Assembly: GCF_008365385.1 (NCBI RefSeq)
Contig: NZ_QOVF01000002.1
Location: 866,915 to 930,914, forward strand
DNA from: Halopseudomonas laoshanensis
GTDB lineage: Bacteria > Pseudomonadota > Gammaproteobacteria > Pseudomonadales > Pseudomonadaceae
Direction: 5' to 3'
DNA: 64,000 nt
Shown: positions 1 through 8,568 of the stretch, piece after piece
Layout: each line of letters starts with the position of its first letter
Numbering within the stretch: the stretch's first letter is position 1
Notes under the pieces: model-generated
Database searches by the model: none
Seen by the model: only the letters and a program-made list of their open reading frames with translations
Told to the model about the DNA's origin: nothing
Translations under genes and position numbers: made by a program

Positions 1-570
1 ATTGAAAGCCTGAAATCTGGCAATCTGCGTTTCCGTGAAGGCAAAATGCAGCAGCATGACTATTTGGCGCAAAAGCGCGCCAGTCAAAAGGGGCAGTATC
101 CGTCAGCGGTAATTTTAAGCTGTATTGATTCGCGCGCTCCGGCGGAAATCCTGCTGGATGCCGGTATTGGTGAAACGTTTAACTGCCGTGTGGCTGGCAA
201 TGTGGAAAACGAAGACATTCTCGGCAGCATGGAATTTGCCTGTGCTCTGGCAGGGGCCAAGGTAATAGTGGTGATGGGGCATACCTCCTGTGGTGCGGTG
301 AAGGGTGCCATTGCCAACGCCGAACTGGGAAACCTGACTGGATTGCTGAGCAAAATTAAACCGGCAATTACTGAAACGGCATACGCAGGTGAGCGTACGG
401 CTGACAACTATGACTTTGTCGATTCCGTTGCCCGCACCAACATCAAGATGACGCTGGCCGATATCCGTCAACACAGCCCCACCCTGAATAAGCTCGAGCA
501 GGATGGGAAAATAAAAATTGTAGGCGCTATGTATAAGCTTGTGGGTGGAGAGGTTGAGTTCTTTACCTGA
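1..570 (+). CDS. Beta-class carbonic anhydrase (5' end outside window)
   Basis: Interconverts CO2 and bicarbonate with a zinc ion, in the cytoplasm. The frame is open from base 1 (189 residues visible), so the true start lies outside the window; the ATG at 46 is internal. A CIDSR motif near visible residue 41 and an HTSCGAV motif further on supply the Cys-Asp and His-Cys ligands and catalytic pair of beta-carbonic anhydrases. The C-terminus (GGEVEFF-T) is the usual family end, so the 3' end is complete. It stops 48 bases from the end of a decayed transposase and shows no functional link to the metal genes. Confidence 0.9.
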   Translation: MESLKSGNLRFREGKMQQHDYLAQKRASQKGQYPSAVILSCIDSRAPAEILLDAGIGETFNCRVAGNVENEDILGSMEFACALAGAKVIVVMGHTSCGAVKGAIANAELGNLTGLLSKIKPAITETAYAGERTADNYDFVDSVARTNIKMTLADIRQHSPTLNKLEQDGKIKIVGAMYKLVGGEVEFFT

Positions 571-618
571 GAATAAATAACCGTCAGCCTGGGCATGGCC
601 GCTTTCGATCACAAACAG

Positions 619-3612
619 CTACAGGTCTTCCTCTGGATTACGCAGTGGCCGTAGCTCACCTCGGGCGACTTCTTCCGGTACCGCGAAGGAGTACCGTCCC
701 AACATATTGATATGCTCGAAGATCAGCGGCGACAGCCGAACCAGATCCTCTTCCTGCACCGGGTAGCCGTGCTGCTTTAGCCGTTCCACAGCTGCCGTCA
801 TTTAGAGGGTGTTCCACAGCACGATGATGTTCACCACCAGGCCCAAAGCACCGAGTTGATCCTCTTGACCTTCGCGATAGCGCTGGCGAAGCTCGCCGCG
901 TTTGCCATGGAACACGGCACGGGCCAGGCTGTGCCGACCTTCGCCTCGGTTCAGTTGGGTCAGGGTGGCGCGGCGCTTGGACTCATCATCGATGTAGGTC
1001 AGTGTGTGCAGGGTTTTCTCGATCCGCCCAAACTCTGCCAGCGCTTGGGCCAGGCGGGTCGGACGATCTCCCGTTTGCAGCGTGCGCATGATGCCGGTCG
1101 CCGGCACTCGACCGAGCTTGAGTGAACCAGCTAGGCGTAGTAGGTCATCCCAGTGTTCCGCGATCAGGTCGAGCTTGACCGACTGCCGGGCGAGTCCGTT
1201 GAGCTTGCCGTAATCCGCTTCTGGGCGTGTGCGCCAGAAGCGGGTGCCGCCGACATCGGCCAAGCGCGGGCAGAAGTGATAACCGAGCAAACGGAACAAC
1301 CCGAACACCACATCGCTGTAGGCACCGGTATCGGTCATGATTTGTGTGGGCTGCAATTCGGTCTGTTGTTCCAGCACAACCGCAAGCAGTACCAGGCTGT
1401 CGCGCAAGGTGCCGGGTACTGTGATGGCGTTCAGGCCGGAGAACTGGTCGGAAATCAGGTTGTACCAGGTGACGCCCCGGCCGGTACCGAAGTATTTCGG
1501 GTTGGGCCCAGCATGCACGGTGCGCACTGGTACGACGAAACGCATGCCATCGGCGGAGGCCACTTCGCCGCCGCCCCAGATCTGAGCCAGCTCCAGTTGG
1601 CTTTGCGCCGACACCAGAATGGCGTTGGCTGCTGACAGGGTGTCGTCACGGAGATAGTTCTGGCTGACCCACGACAGCCGATCACGGCGCAGCGCTTGGT
1701 TATCGTTGCGGATCAATGGCTCCAGGCCGGTGTTACAGGCGCCTCCCAGCAGCACGGCGCACAGACTTGTCACCAGGTTGTCGGCCCGCGTATTGCGTTC
1801 GGATACATGGGTGAAGGCCTCAGCGAAGCCGGTACGGGCCGCGATTTCCAATAGGATTTCCGGCAGATCGACACGCGGCATCAAGTCGGCCACTGCTGCA
1901 CGCAGTTGCAATAGCGAGTTTGGCTCCTCCAACTTGTCCAGCGCCCCGAGGGACAGCTCGGTTTTACCCTCTGCGCTCTCACTTAGCTGGATGGCCGGGT
2001 TGTCGGGAAGTCGGGCGGCAACCGCCTGCCACGTTGAATCCAGCTCAGCAGACAAAGCGTCCAAAGTGGTTTTGGCGTCGATGGTCAAGCCCAGTGAGCG
2101 GCAGATGATCGGTCGCGCCGACAGCCATTCTGCGCCATCGAGCAGACCGATACGCGGGTCGGCATAGCGCCAACTGGGTGCAACAAAGACATCGCGGCGG
2201 CGTAGGGCCGTGCGTAGTGCATCGAGCGTGCAGAAGACATAGGCGCCCATGTCGAGGGAGCCATCTTCGCGGGTGATGTGGTTCTGCCAGGCCTTGGCAA
2301 CAATCTCCTGCGGCGCGTCATCCTCGGGCTTCCTGCGAGGTAGATTCAGTTGCAACCAGTCCAGACTAGCCGCCACCCCCTTGCCGGCGGGACTGAAGCC
2401 GAAGCGAATATGTTTCAGAAGATCGGGAAGGAAGCGGCGCACACTGCGGTAGCGCTCCTCCAGGGCGAGGTAAAATACATCGTTGGCCGGACGGATCAAC
2501 GCAGTGACCTCTTCCAGGGCTTTCTCCAGCCTGACACGTGGCAGGTCGTTGAACAGCTGGGAACGGACGTTGTCATCGCTGATCGAGCTATCCAGCACGA
2601 CCTTGCACGCAGCAGCGAGTGTTGCCGCCGAGCGATCCAGGTCTTTTAGGCTACGCAACCGGGCTTTCTTGTCAGCCTTCTCCGCATTGTTGAAAATATC
2701 ACGTAGTAGCGCCTCCAGAACTTCCAGCGCATCGTCGTGCGCACTGGCTTCAAGGGAAACCGCGAACGCCACCAGCGTCGCCAACCGGCGCGACGCCGGC
2801 AGTCGATTGATGGCCGTGACCTTGGCCGTGTTGGAAAAGCGGGCCAGGGCTGCAATACGGCTGGGCGGGATATGTGCAGCCGGCGGCAAGGCGATACCCA
2901 ACCCACGCACATCATCCAGCCGACGCAGCGCCCGAATCAGAGCAGGGCCACTGACCATCACCGGGCCGGAGCGTAGTTGATCCAGCCGGGAACTGCGGTT
3001 GCCTTCAGCCACCAGAAGCAAGTCTTGTAGGTGTTGTCTCTGTTCCTCGGTCACGCTGCGGCCTAAGGTGTACCAGAGGCGTTCTTCAACGCGGCTACGC
3101 AGTTGGGCAATGAAACGCTCTAACTGGGAAACCCCAGGCAATAGGACTTTCTGTGTGAACAGCCATGAGGCGGCTCGTTCAAACAGCACACCAGGCCGAT
3201 CTGTGCCTGTCCAGCAGAGGGCATACAGCCATCGGCTCAAACGAAAGCCGATGCCAGGGTCTGTAAAGTGGCGATAGCCATAGCGCTCTTGAATATCGGC
3301 CGTATGTATCCAGCGACGATGATCGCTGTAACGCGCAAGACAGTCAGGGTCGGCGATTGCCAATTGCCGACAAAGTACATGCAGGACTTCCACCGGCACA
3401 GCAACGGGCTTGTCCGGCAAAACACCCACGAAGCGAACGGTAGTCAGCAGAACGGCATAGCCCAGGCGGTTATGGTTGCCGCGTAGTACCTGGACGGCTT
3501 CACGGTCTTCATCGCTCAGGTGGAAGTAGCGCTCCAGTTCATCACGGCTGGGTGCCTCGATGTAGCGACCAAAGCCGTCGCGCTGCTCCTGGGTCAGAAA
3601 GCCGACCGGCAT
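619..3612 (-). pseudogene. tnpA: Tn3-family transposase TnpA with in-frame stop
   Basis: Cointegrate-forming DDE transposase. The N-terminus (GFLTQEQRDGFGRY) is the conserved DUF4158-type start and the C-terminal part has the family signature ending HINMLGRYSF and RGELRPLRNP. The frame reads 936 codons from ATG 3612, meets TAA at 802-804, then continues in the same frame as ATG ACG GCA... for 60 codons to TAG at 619-621. The family consensus there is NT(I/L)Y-M, so the stop looks like a one-base change of a Tyr codon. Total would be about 997 residues, the normal family length. The tail ends soon after RNPEEDL with no terminal repeat behind it. Start is 3 bases after the PIN toxin stop, so translation is probably coupled. 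Likely inactive. Confidence 0.9.
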
Positions 3613-3615
3613 GGA

Positions 3616-4026
3616 TCACAGTACCTCGGCGCAGAACACCGCGGGGGTGACAATCCGCGTGCGTTCGATATGCCCGCGCTGCAAGAGGCCGGCGCGGCGA
3701 TCACCGGTCACCAGATAGTCCGCATTGCCCGCCAAGGCCATGGCCAGCAGAAATGAATCATCCGGATCATCGGCTTCAACCTCGATGACCAAGCGCTCCA
3801 ATACTACTGCGCGTTGCAGGTTGTTGATCATGGCTCCGACTTTGGCAGGCTGCAGGATGGCCTGAAGCTTGGGGTATCGACTAGCGCGCCGAATCTCATC
3901 GAGCTGTGCCCGTGAGGTTACTACCTCGAAGCGAGCCGAACGCCAGGCCCGATAGATCACATCAGGGGCCCCATGCGGTGAGATCAGCGCGCTGAATAGA
4001 ATGTTGGTATCCAATACAACCCGCAT
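3616..4026 (-). CDS. PIN-domain toxin (putative RNase) of a transposon-borne TA pair
   Basis: Predicted Mg2+-dependent endoribonuclease toxin, 136 residues. Acidic residues typical of the PIN fold are visible: Asp6 in VLDTN, Glu44 in LDEI, Asp89/Asp90 in DDPDDSFLLA, and Asp109 in YLVTGD. It overlaps the antitoxin stop by one base (TGATG) and is followed 3 bases later by tnpA, so antitoxin, toxin and transposase form one transcript. TA genes lodged between resolvase and transposase are known in several Tn3-family transposons. Whether it is toxic in this host is inference. Confidence 0.85.
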   Translation of the reverse strand: MRVVLDTNILFSALISPHGAPDVIYRAWRSARFEVVTSRAQLDEIRRASRYPKLQAILQPAKVGAMINNLQRAVVLERLVIEVEADDPDDSFLLAMALAGNADYLVTGDRRAGLLQRGHIERTRIVTPAVFCAEVL

Positions 4027-4265
4027 CAGCGTTTACGTGCCCAGTCGAGCGCTTCATCAACCGCGTCGGTCAGCTCTGCCTCACTTAGATGGACGTTGAA
4101 AGCCTTGGCCTGTTCAGCGCTCAGTTCCAGGATGTGTGCCCGCACCGCCTCTTCGATGAAGCGCGACAGGTCGCCCTTACGGCCACCGCCTTGGCTGGCC
4201 AGAAACATGCGAAGCGATTGGTCGGTGTCGGTAGAGACGGCGACGTTCCAGCGAGTGGTGTTCAT
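4026..4265 (-). CDS. Ribbon-helix-helix type antitoxin
   Basis: 79-residue protein that probably binds DNA through an N-terminal ribbon-helix-helix (TRWNVAVSTDTDQSLRMFLA followed by a helix with FIEEAVRAHIL) and neutralises the downstream PIN toxin through its acidic C-terminal helix (SEAELTDAVDEALDWARKR). First gene of the antitoxin-toxin-tnpA run. Promoter and operator should lie in the 200-base gap shared with tnpR. Family assignment rests on length, position and the C-terminal pattern, not on a strong motif. Confidence 0.78.
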   Translation of the reverse strand: MNTTRWNVAVSTDTDQSLRMFLASQGGGRKGDLSRFIEEAVRAHILELSAEQAKAFNVHLSEAELTDAVDEALDWARKR

Positions 4266-4465
4266 GACTTCTCCAATAACAGGTGTTTGTGTGTTTATAC
4301 ACCCGTTCCTTGCCGCTTCGCAATGGTTCGATAAAACCCTCGTTTTATAGAACTTTAACGGAAGACCAGCCCTGCTCTGAGTTAAGCCTCATTATGGTTT
4401 TAAATACTGGTATCGTTAATCAAGGTTCTATTTTCAATTTATCTGTTGAGTAAACGGTACTTCTG
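4266..4465. promoter_or_regulatory. Divergent tnpR / antitoxin-tnpA control region, likely res site
   Basis: A 200-base A+T-rich gap between divergently read antitoxin and resolvase. It holds a palindrome at 4331-4348 (ATAAAAC-CCTC-GTTTTAT), a second short dyad at about 4285-4302 (GTGTNT...ATACAC) and further GTTTTA/TTTAAC-like half sites. In Tn3-family elements this gap contains the resolution site bound by TnpR and both promoters; the exact subsites I and II cannot be set by eye. Confidence 0.6.
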
Positions 4466-5383
4466 ATGAAAATTGGCTATGCGCGGGTGAGTACTCGGGA
4501 TCAGAACGCAGACCTCCAGATCGATGCTCTGAAAAAGGCAGGCTGCGAGCGGATCTATCAAGACGTTGCCAGCGGCTCAAAAAGCGCACGTCCGGAACTG
4601 GATAAATTATTGGTTCATGTGCGAGCCGGTGATGCCGTGGTGATTTGGAAGCTGGATCGTCTGGGACGCTCACTCAAGCACCTGGTCGAACTGGTCGGTG
4701 AATTGGCCGCTCGTAACGTTGGCCTGCAAAGTCTGAATGACCCCATCGATACCACTCACGCGCAAGGGCGCTTTGTGTTCAACCTGTTCGCTTCATTGGC
4801 AGAGTTCGAACGCGAGTTGATTCGTGAGCGCACACAGGCCGGCTTGTCCGCTGCACGGTCACGTGGTCGAGTCGGTGGCCGTCCGAAGGGGTTGCCAGCT
4901 CAAGCCGAAGCGACAGCTATGGCCGCAGAAACGCTGTACCGCGAGGGACGGTTAAGTGTGAGCGCCATTGGCAAGAAACTGCACATCTCCAAAAGTACGC
5001 TTTACCGCTACCTCCGGCATCGCGGCATAACGATCGGCGTACCCACAAAAATCTCCCTGCATCTCGACATTACAGTCCCACCGGCAGTGGACGATGCCGA
5101 ACGGATCGCGACGGTCATATTGCGCCTGGCCGTCGAGAACAACAGCAAGTTCGTGCGTGGCAAAAAGCGGGCAAAAGAGAACATCGAGCGTTACTGCCTG
5201 GAACCCTATGGCATGAAGCCACTGGAGTCGGGCAACTACGCACTGAGCATTCCATATCGCAATGATGAGGCATTGGATAAGACGGTACATGATCTGCTGA
5301 CCGAGATCAGCCAGGAAGCCGAGATGCGCAATTGTTTTATCGAGGCGGATGCCTGGGAAGAGGGCTCTGAGCGGAGGTGGTAA
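4466..5383 (+). CDS. tnpR: Serine resolvase TnpR, long form
   Basis: Resolves transposition cointegrates at res. The catalytic domain starts MKIGYARVSTRDQN with the nucleophile Ser9; WKLDRLGRSLKHL and AEFERELIRERT are conserved resolvase blocks, and a helix-turn-helix (SAIGKKLHISKSTLYRYL) follows near residues 165-185. Ordinary resolvases end there at about 185 residues; this one has a further stretch of about 115 residues to residue 305, seen in a subset of Tn3-family resolvases, with no recognised domain. Read away from the TA-tnpA transcript; the terminal inverted repeat starts 3 bases after its stop codon. Confidence 0.9.
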   Translation: MKIGYARVSTRDQNADLQIDALKKAGCERIYQDVASGSKSARPELDKLLVHVRAGDAVVIWKLDRLGRSLKHLVELVGELAARNVGLQSLNDPIDTTHAQGRFVFNLFASLAEFERELIRERTQAGLSAARSRGRVGGRPKGLPAQAEATAMAAETLYREGRLSVSAIGKKLHISKSTLYRYLRHRGITIGVPTKISLHLDITVPPAVDDAERIATVILRLAVENNSKFVRGKKRAKENIERYCLEPYGMKPLESGNYALSIPYRNDEALDKTVHDLLTEISQEAEMRNCFIEADAWEEGSERRW

Positions 5384-5385
5384 GG

Positions 5386-5423
5386 CTTACGTTGGTTTTT
5401 GGTTCCATTGCTCCCCAAACCCC
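5386..5423 (-). repeat. 38-bp terminal inverted repeat of the Tn3-family element (resolvase end)
   Basis: On the minus strand it begins GGGG and ends TAAG, the usual limits of 38-bp Tn3-family terminal repeats; the inner part contains CAATGGAACCAAAAACC. It sits directly behind tnpR, where the element should end. No partner copy exists at the tnpA end. One extra C at 5424 leaves a one-base doubt about the outer limit. Confidence 0.75.
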
Positions 5424-5491
5424 CACCACAGAGCTTACAAAACAGTTTTTAGAGCGAAGCTGCCATCAATACTTGACTGGCAGTAGGTCAG

Positions 5492-6502
5492 TTAAAGAGC
5501 CTTCGCAAGGTTTACCCACTCTTCGAAGTCTGTTCTCGCCGGAATATCCCAATTCTCCATCGCACCACCACTGAGCCTCCTCAATCCCAGATGCTTAGTA
5601 TCAGAGGCCACTTCGATTAGTTCAGGCAGCACACTCCACAACTGCTCGATAAGGTTGGATTCGGGTACGACACCACTATGCGCGAGGTGATTGCGTTTTC
5701 GCCGCGCACGATTGAGGACACGATAGCAATCTTTGCTGAAAATATTCGATAAGCACAGAAGTTTGTGCTTCGTGGAAATGCTGCCAAGTCTCTTCTTGAT
5801 CCTTGGCTTCGAGTGAGCTTTCGCAACGTAGACTGGAAAGCTGCTCCTGTTCTTTAGGTACTGCTCACGCCATATATGCTCCGTAAGCTGCTCCACAGTT
5901 ATCCAGAGGTTGTTGAGTGCATCGCTGTTATTCCGATACATCATCGCCGTGTAGCCACTCAGTAGGAAGAGCGAAGAAAAAGACAGCATCGATTGAATGA
6001 CCTGTTGTCCCTGGTGAAATGCCTTGTGCATCTCATCCACCATGAGGACTCTTGGGTGAATCAAAGGCCCCATACGATCTGTCGGAGCAGCCCAGTTCAA
6101 ACGAAGGTTAGCGTGGAGTGATGGGGTATATGCAACGAGATTGGCCTTATCGTGTAACGCCCCAATAACGAGTTCCTCAGAGCGAAGAACTTCAACATGT
6201 ATGCCGCCTAGAAGCAGGCTGCAAAGTATCTCATTGAGCTTGCGCACGCCATGAACCCGACTAGGGAAGTCATCACATTGAGGGATTGCTATGCCTCCAT
6301 CGTAACTAACAAGGACTGGAATTCCGCTTGAGTCCCTAAGAGGTAGTTGTGCGACCACCTCAGCAAGCTTGCTTCCGTCATAGGAGTTCGCGTTGATCTG
6401 GTTTAGCGTAACGTTCAAGCCTGAGGAAGCGTTCCGATGGACAGCGCTGTAAGGACGTAAATGATGGAATGCCCCGGGTTTTTGGACACGTTGAAGCCTC
6501 AT
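5492..6502 (-). CDS. HEPN-like protein of unknown function, 5' end replaced by IS sequence
   Basis: 336 residues, not recognised as a named family. The C-terminal third contains RKRNHLAHSG (residues 268-277), matching the Rx4-6H motif of HEPN domains, which include many RNases of toxin and defence systems. No signal peptide is seen. The ATG at 6502 overlaps the stop of the IS transposase and the first 12-13 residues are read from the IS end (6465-6502), so the native start is lost; the IS end may instead supply a new start. No partner gene is adjacent. Base composition is lower in G+C than the metal genes around it. HEPN is inferred from one motif and the helical C-terminus. Confidence 0.55.
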   Translation of the reverse strand: MRLQRVQKPGAFHHLRPYSAVHRNASSGLNVTLNQINANSYDGSKLAEVVAQLPLRDSSGIPVLVSYDGGIAIPQCDDFPSRVHGVRKLNEILCSLLLGGIHVEVLRSEELVIGALHDKANLVAYTPSLHANLRLNWAAPTDRMGPLIHPRVLMVDEMHKAFHQGQQVIQSMLSFSSLFLLSGYTAMMYRNNSDALNNLWITVEQLTEHIWREQYLKNRSSFPVYVAKAHSKPRIKKRLGSISTKHKLLCLSNIFSKDCYRVLNRARRKRNHLAHSGVVPESNLIEQLWSVLPELIEVASDTKHLGLRRLSGGAMENWDIPARTDFEEWVNLAKAL

Positions 6503-7353
6503 GCTGAAGCGGCCTCGAAAGCCTCTGGGCTTAAGCCGCCGAGATGGCTGTGGCGCCGATTTCGATTATAAAACACTTCGATGTAATCAAAGATATCTGC
6601 GCGAGCTATGTCTCTGGTTTTGTAGATGCGCTTCTTAATGCGCTCTTTTTTCAAACTACTAAAAAATGACTCCGCGACAGCATTGTCCCAACAATTGCCG
6701 CGTCGACTCATGCTTGGCTCAAGGTTGTGGTGATGACAGAATCGTCTCCAGTCGTCGCTGCCATATTGAGACCCCTGATCTGAGTGAACCAGCACTCGGC
6801 TAGTGGGTTTGCGACGCCAGACAGCCATCATGAGAGCGTCTAGAACGATCTCGCGTGCTAGCGTCGGTTTCATGGACCAGCCCACTACTCTGCGTGAGAA
6901 CAGATCCAGTACGACTGCCAGGTATAGCCATCCTTGCCAGGTCCTAATGTAAGTAATATCGGTTACCCAAGCGGTGTCTGGTGTGGTCACCTTGAATTCC
7001 CGGTTAAGCGTATTGGGTGCCAGGATCGATGGTCGGCCGTTCACAACTCTTGGCTTTTTATAACCGTGTATCGCTTTGATATTATTGGTCTTCATGATGC
7101 GATGGACTCTGTGCTTACCGCACGTCTCACCAGTCTCTTTCAGGTCCATTGATATCCGCCGATAGCCATAGACGCCAAAGCTGGCACCGTAAGAAGCATG
7201 TATCAAAGGCAGCAGCCGAGCATCTTCGACAGCTCTGTCGGACAACGGCCGGAAACGCCATGCGTAGTAGCCGCTTCGCGAGATATCAAGCAGGTTGCAC
7301 ATGGTGCGCACCGGAAACTCGCTACTGTGGTCAGCAACAAATCGGTACTTCAC
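6499..7353 (-). CDS. IS3-family transposase OrfB (DDE integrase core)
   Basis: 284 residues with the rve integrase core: VTDITYI (first Asp), LVHSDQGSQYGS (second Asp) and DNAVAESFFSSLKKE (Glu). The N-terminal HTH_21-like part has YGYRRI. Probably made as an OrfAB fusion by frameshifting rather than from its own start. Its stop codon overlaps the ATG of the HEPN-like gene. Confidence 0.92.
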   Translation of the reverse strand: MKYRFVADHSSEFPVRTMCNLLDISRSGYYAWRFRPLSDRAVEDARLLPLIHASYGASFGVYGYRRISMDLKETGETCGKHRVHRIMKTNNIKAIHGYKKPRVVNGRPSILAPNTLNREFKVTTPDTAWVTDITYIRTWQGWLYLAVVLDLFSRRVVGWSMKPTLAREIVLDALMMAVWRRKPTSRVLVHSDQGSQYGSDDWRRFCHHHNLEPSMSRRGNCWDNAVAESFFSSLKKERIKKRIYKTRDIARADIFDYIEVFYNRNRRHSHLGGLSPEAFEAASA

Positions 7354-7637
7354 TCGGGTTGGCTTGCGAAGTACCGAGCGGCCTTTTTTAAGATATCTCG
7401 CTCCTCCTCAGTTCGTCGAAGCTGGGCTCGCAGCTTAAGAATTTCCTTCTTTGCGTCGTTGAGCTCTGAGGTCTGTTCGTCGGATTTACTTGGCTTGATT
7501 GCCTTGACCCATTTGTGAAGGCTGTGGGCAGAGACACCCAGTCGCTCCGAGACCTCGGCTACTGGGTAACCCCTCTCGACGACCTGCCGGACCGCTTCGT
7601 CTTTGAATTCGGGTGAATATCGCTGGTTACTCATCAC
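7350..7637 (-). CDS. IS3-family OrfA (DNA-binding subunit) with frameshift signal
   Basis: 95 residues: a helix-turn-helix (YSPEFKDEAVRQVVERGYPVAEVSERLGVS as two helices) then a leucine-zipper-like coiled coil (residues about 55-85). On the minus strand the heptamer A-AAA-AAG occurs at about 7383-7389 in the right phase (TTA AAA AAG), the usual -1 slippery site that makes OrfAB. Ends 4 bases into orfB. Confidence 0.9.
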   Translation of the reverse strand: MMSNQRYSPEFKDEAVRQVVERGYPVAEVSERLGVSAHSLHKWVKAIKPSKSDEQTSELNDAKKEILKLRAQLRRTEEERDILKKAARYFASQPE

Positions 7638-7693
7638 TTCCTCCTATGCTCAAATAATAGGCTAGAAGTGTCCAGGTAACCCGGGGCATTCCA

Positions 7694-7876
7694 CCGCTTT
7701 TTGGCCGTTAACAGCCTGTCCGCCCAGACTGCTTTCGGCCAAGAGCGGCCAGCAGTCCAAGAGGTGTGGAGGAAGGTTTCAATATCTACCAGAAGCACAC
7801 GTTTATGGTCCCCACGCCAAGCCAGCCTCAATTCGAGACTGGCCTGGCGAGACTGCAATTAATTATGTCTTCCGCT
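7694..7876. other. Intergenic stretch with dispersed repeat and stem-loop
   Basis: 183 bases with no convincing gene. Starts CCGCTTTTTGGCCG and contains GGCCAAGAGCGGCC, a motif also seen near 43480 and 44190. At 7815-7849 an 11-base near-perfect inverted repeat (CGCCAAGCCAG / CTGGCCTGGCG) lies just downstream of the minus-strand gene ending at 7877 and could end its transcript, though there is no T-run. Confidence 0.5.
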
Positions 7877-8554
7877 TCACATCGCCCGCTTTAACTCACC
7901 GTAGTTGCCACGAGTGCGGAGAATCAGCGTGACATCCTCAGTGTTCCGGTTACGGAAAAACCAGCCATGATTGCCGGTGAACGCCGCCGTGAGTTCACCT
8001 TCATCCTCCGCTACACCACGCCCTTTCTCATAAGAAATCGACTGGCCACTGCCATCACCGTGGGTATCAAAGTTCACCGCCCCCCCATCGGATACCCAGT
8101 GAAAACTGGCAACCGCCCCGTCCTCCATCGTCAGCTTGAACTCTGTGCCTTCCCCAGGAGTAAGGACAAACTGTGCCTCATCTTTCCATTCGGGCGCCGC
8201 CGCAGCTGCGGGCGCAGGGGTTGAGGCAGTGGCTTCGATTTGTGGCTCAGGGAAGGTCGCGGCCTGCTGAGCAGGTGCAACGGGCTCGGGTGAAAACGCT
8301 TCAGTGGTGGTAGGTACCGCCGTCAACTGCGCGGCTTCATCCGCAGCGGCTTCATCGGCAAGTTGCTGTTTGATCTCGCCCATCTCAGTCAAACCCAACA
8401 AACGGCCTACACCCGTCGGGTCCATCGCGTATTCGGCTGGCATGACCACGGTCACCAGAAGCACCAATGCAACGATGGCGGAGATGATGGTAGAGCGAAT
8501 CAGTTTTGCTGTACTGGGTAGTTCGGCGCGTGAGGGCATATCGGTGTTGTACAT
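7877..8554 (-). CDS. Transmembrane anchor protein linked to HupE/UreJ
   Basis: 225 residues. One membrane helix near residues 20-45 (TIISAIVALVLLVTVVMPAEYA), then an Ala/Pro/Glu-rich linker of about 80 residues and a C-terminal beta-rich periplasmic domain (FHWVSDGGAVNFDTHGDG). Such anchor proteins are often found beside HupE/UreJ genes; the biochemical role is unknown. ATG 8554 is chosen because GGAGACACTT precedes it; the upstream TTG at 8572 overlaps the hupE stop. Last gene of a short operon with the HupE gene. Confidence 0.75.
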   Translation of the reverse strand: MYNTDMPSRAELPSTAKLIRSTIISAIVALVLLVTVVMPAEYAMDPTGVGRLLGLTEMGEIKQQLADEAAADEAAQLTAVPTTTEAFSPEPVAPAQQAATFPEPQIEATASTPAPAAAAAPEWKDEAQFVLTPGEGTEFKLTMEDGAVASFHWVSDGGAVNFDTHGDGSGQSISYEKGRGVAEDEGELTAAFTGNHGWFFRNRNTEDVTLILRTRGNYGELKRAM

Positions 8555-8568
8555 AAGTGTCTCCAGAA

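Larger units (their letters stand above)
6465..7693 (-). mobile_element. IS3-family insertion sequence, about 1.23 kb
   Basis: Two overlapping transposase frames flanked by imperfect inverted repeats. Left end 6465 begins TGGAATGCCCCGGGTT; right end 7693 reads CCA, its complement giving the same first 16 bases, with further matches (TGGACAC, AGCCT) up to about 36 bases in. Ends are TG...CA as usual for IS3. The bases just outside (ATGA on the left, CCGC on the right) do not match, so no target duplication is visible. Confidence 0.88.

Noticed and set aside
1706..2980. Long plus-strand frames opposite tnpA
   Set aside because: They are antisense shadows of a G+C-rich transposase gene with Ser/Arg-rich translations and no motifs.
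7634..7700. Target-site duplication around the IS3 element
   Set aside because: The four bases at each side (ATGA and CCGC) do not match in either offset tried.
7634..7858. 74-codon minus-strand frame right of the IS as the missing 5' part of the HEPN-like gene
   Set aside because: Its sequence is not protein-like, runs through a stem-loop and dispersed repeat, and carries on into the IS end; no match in style to the HEPN-like protein.
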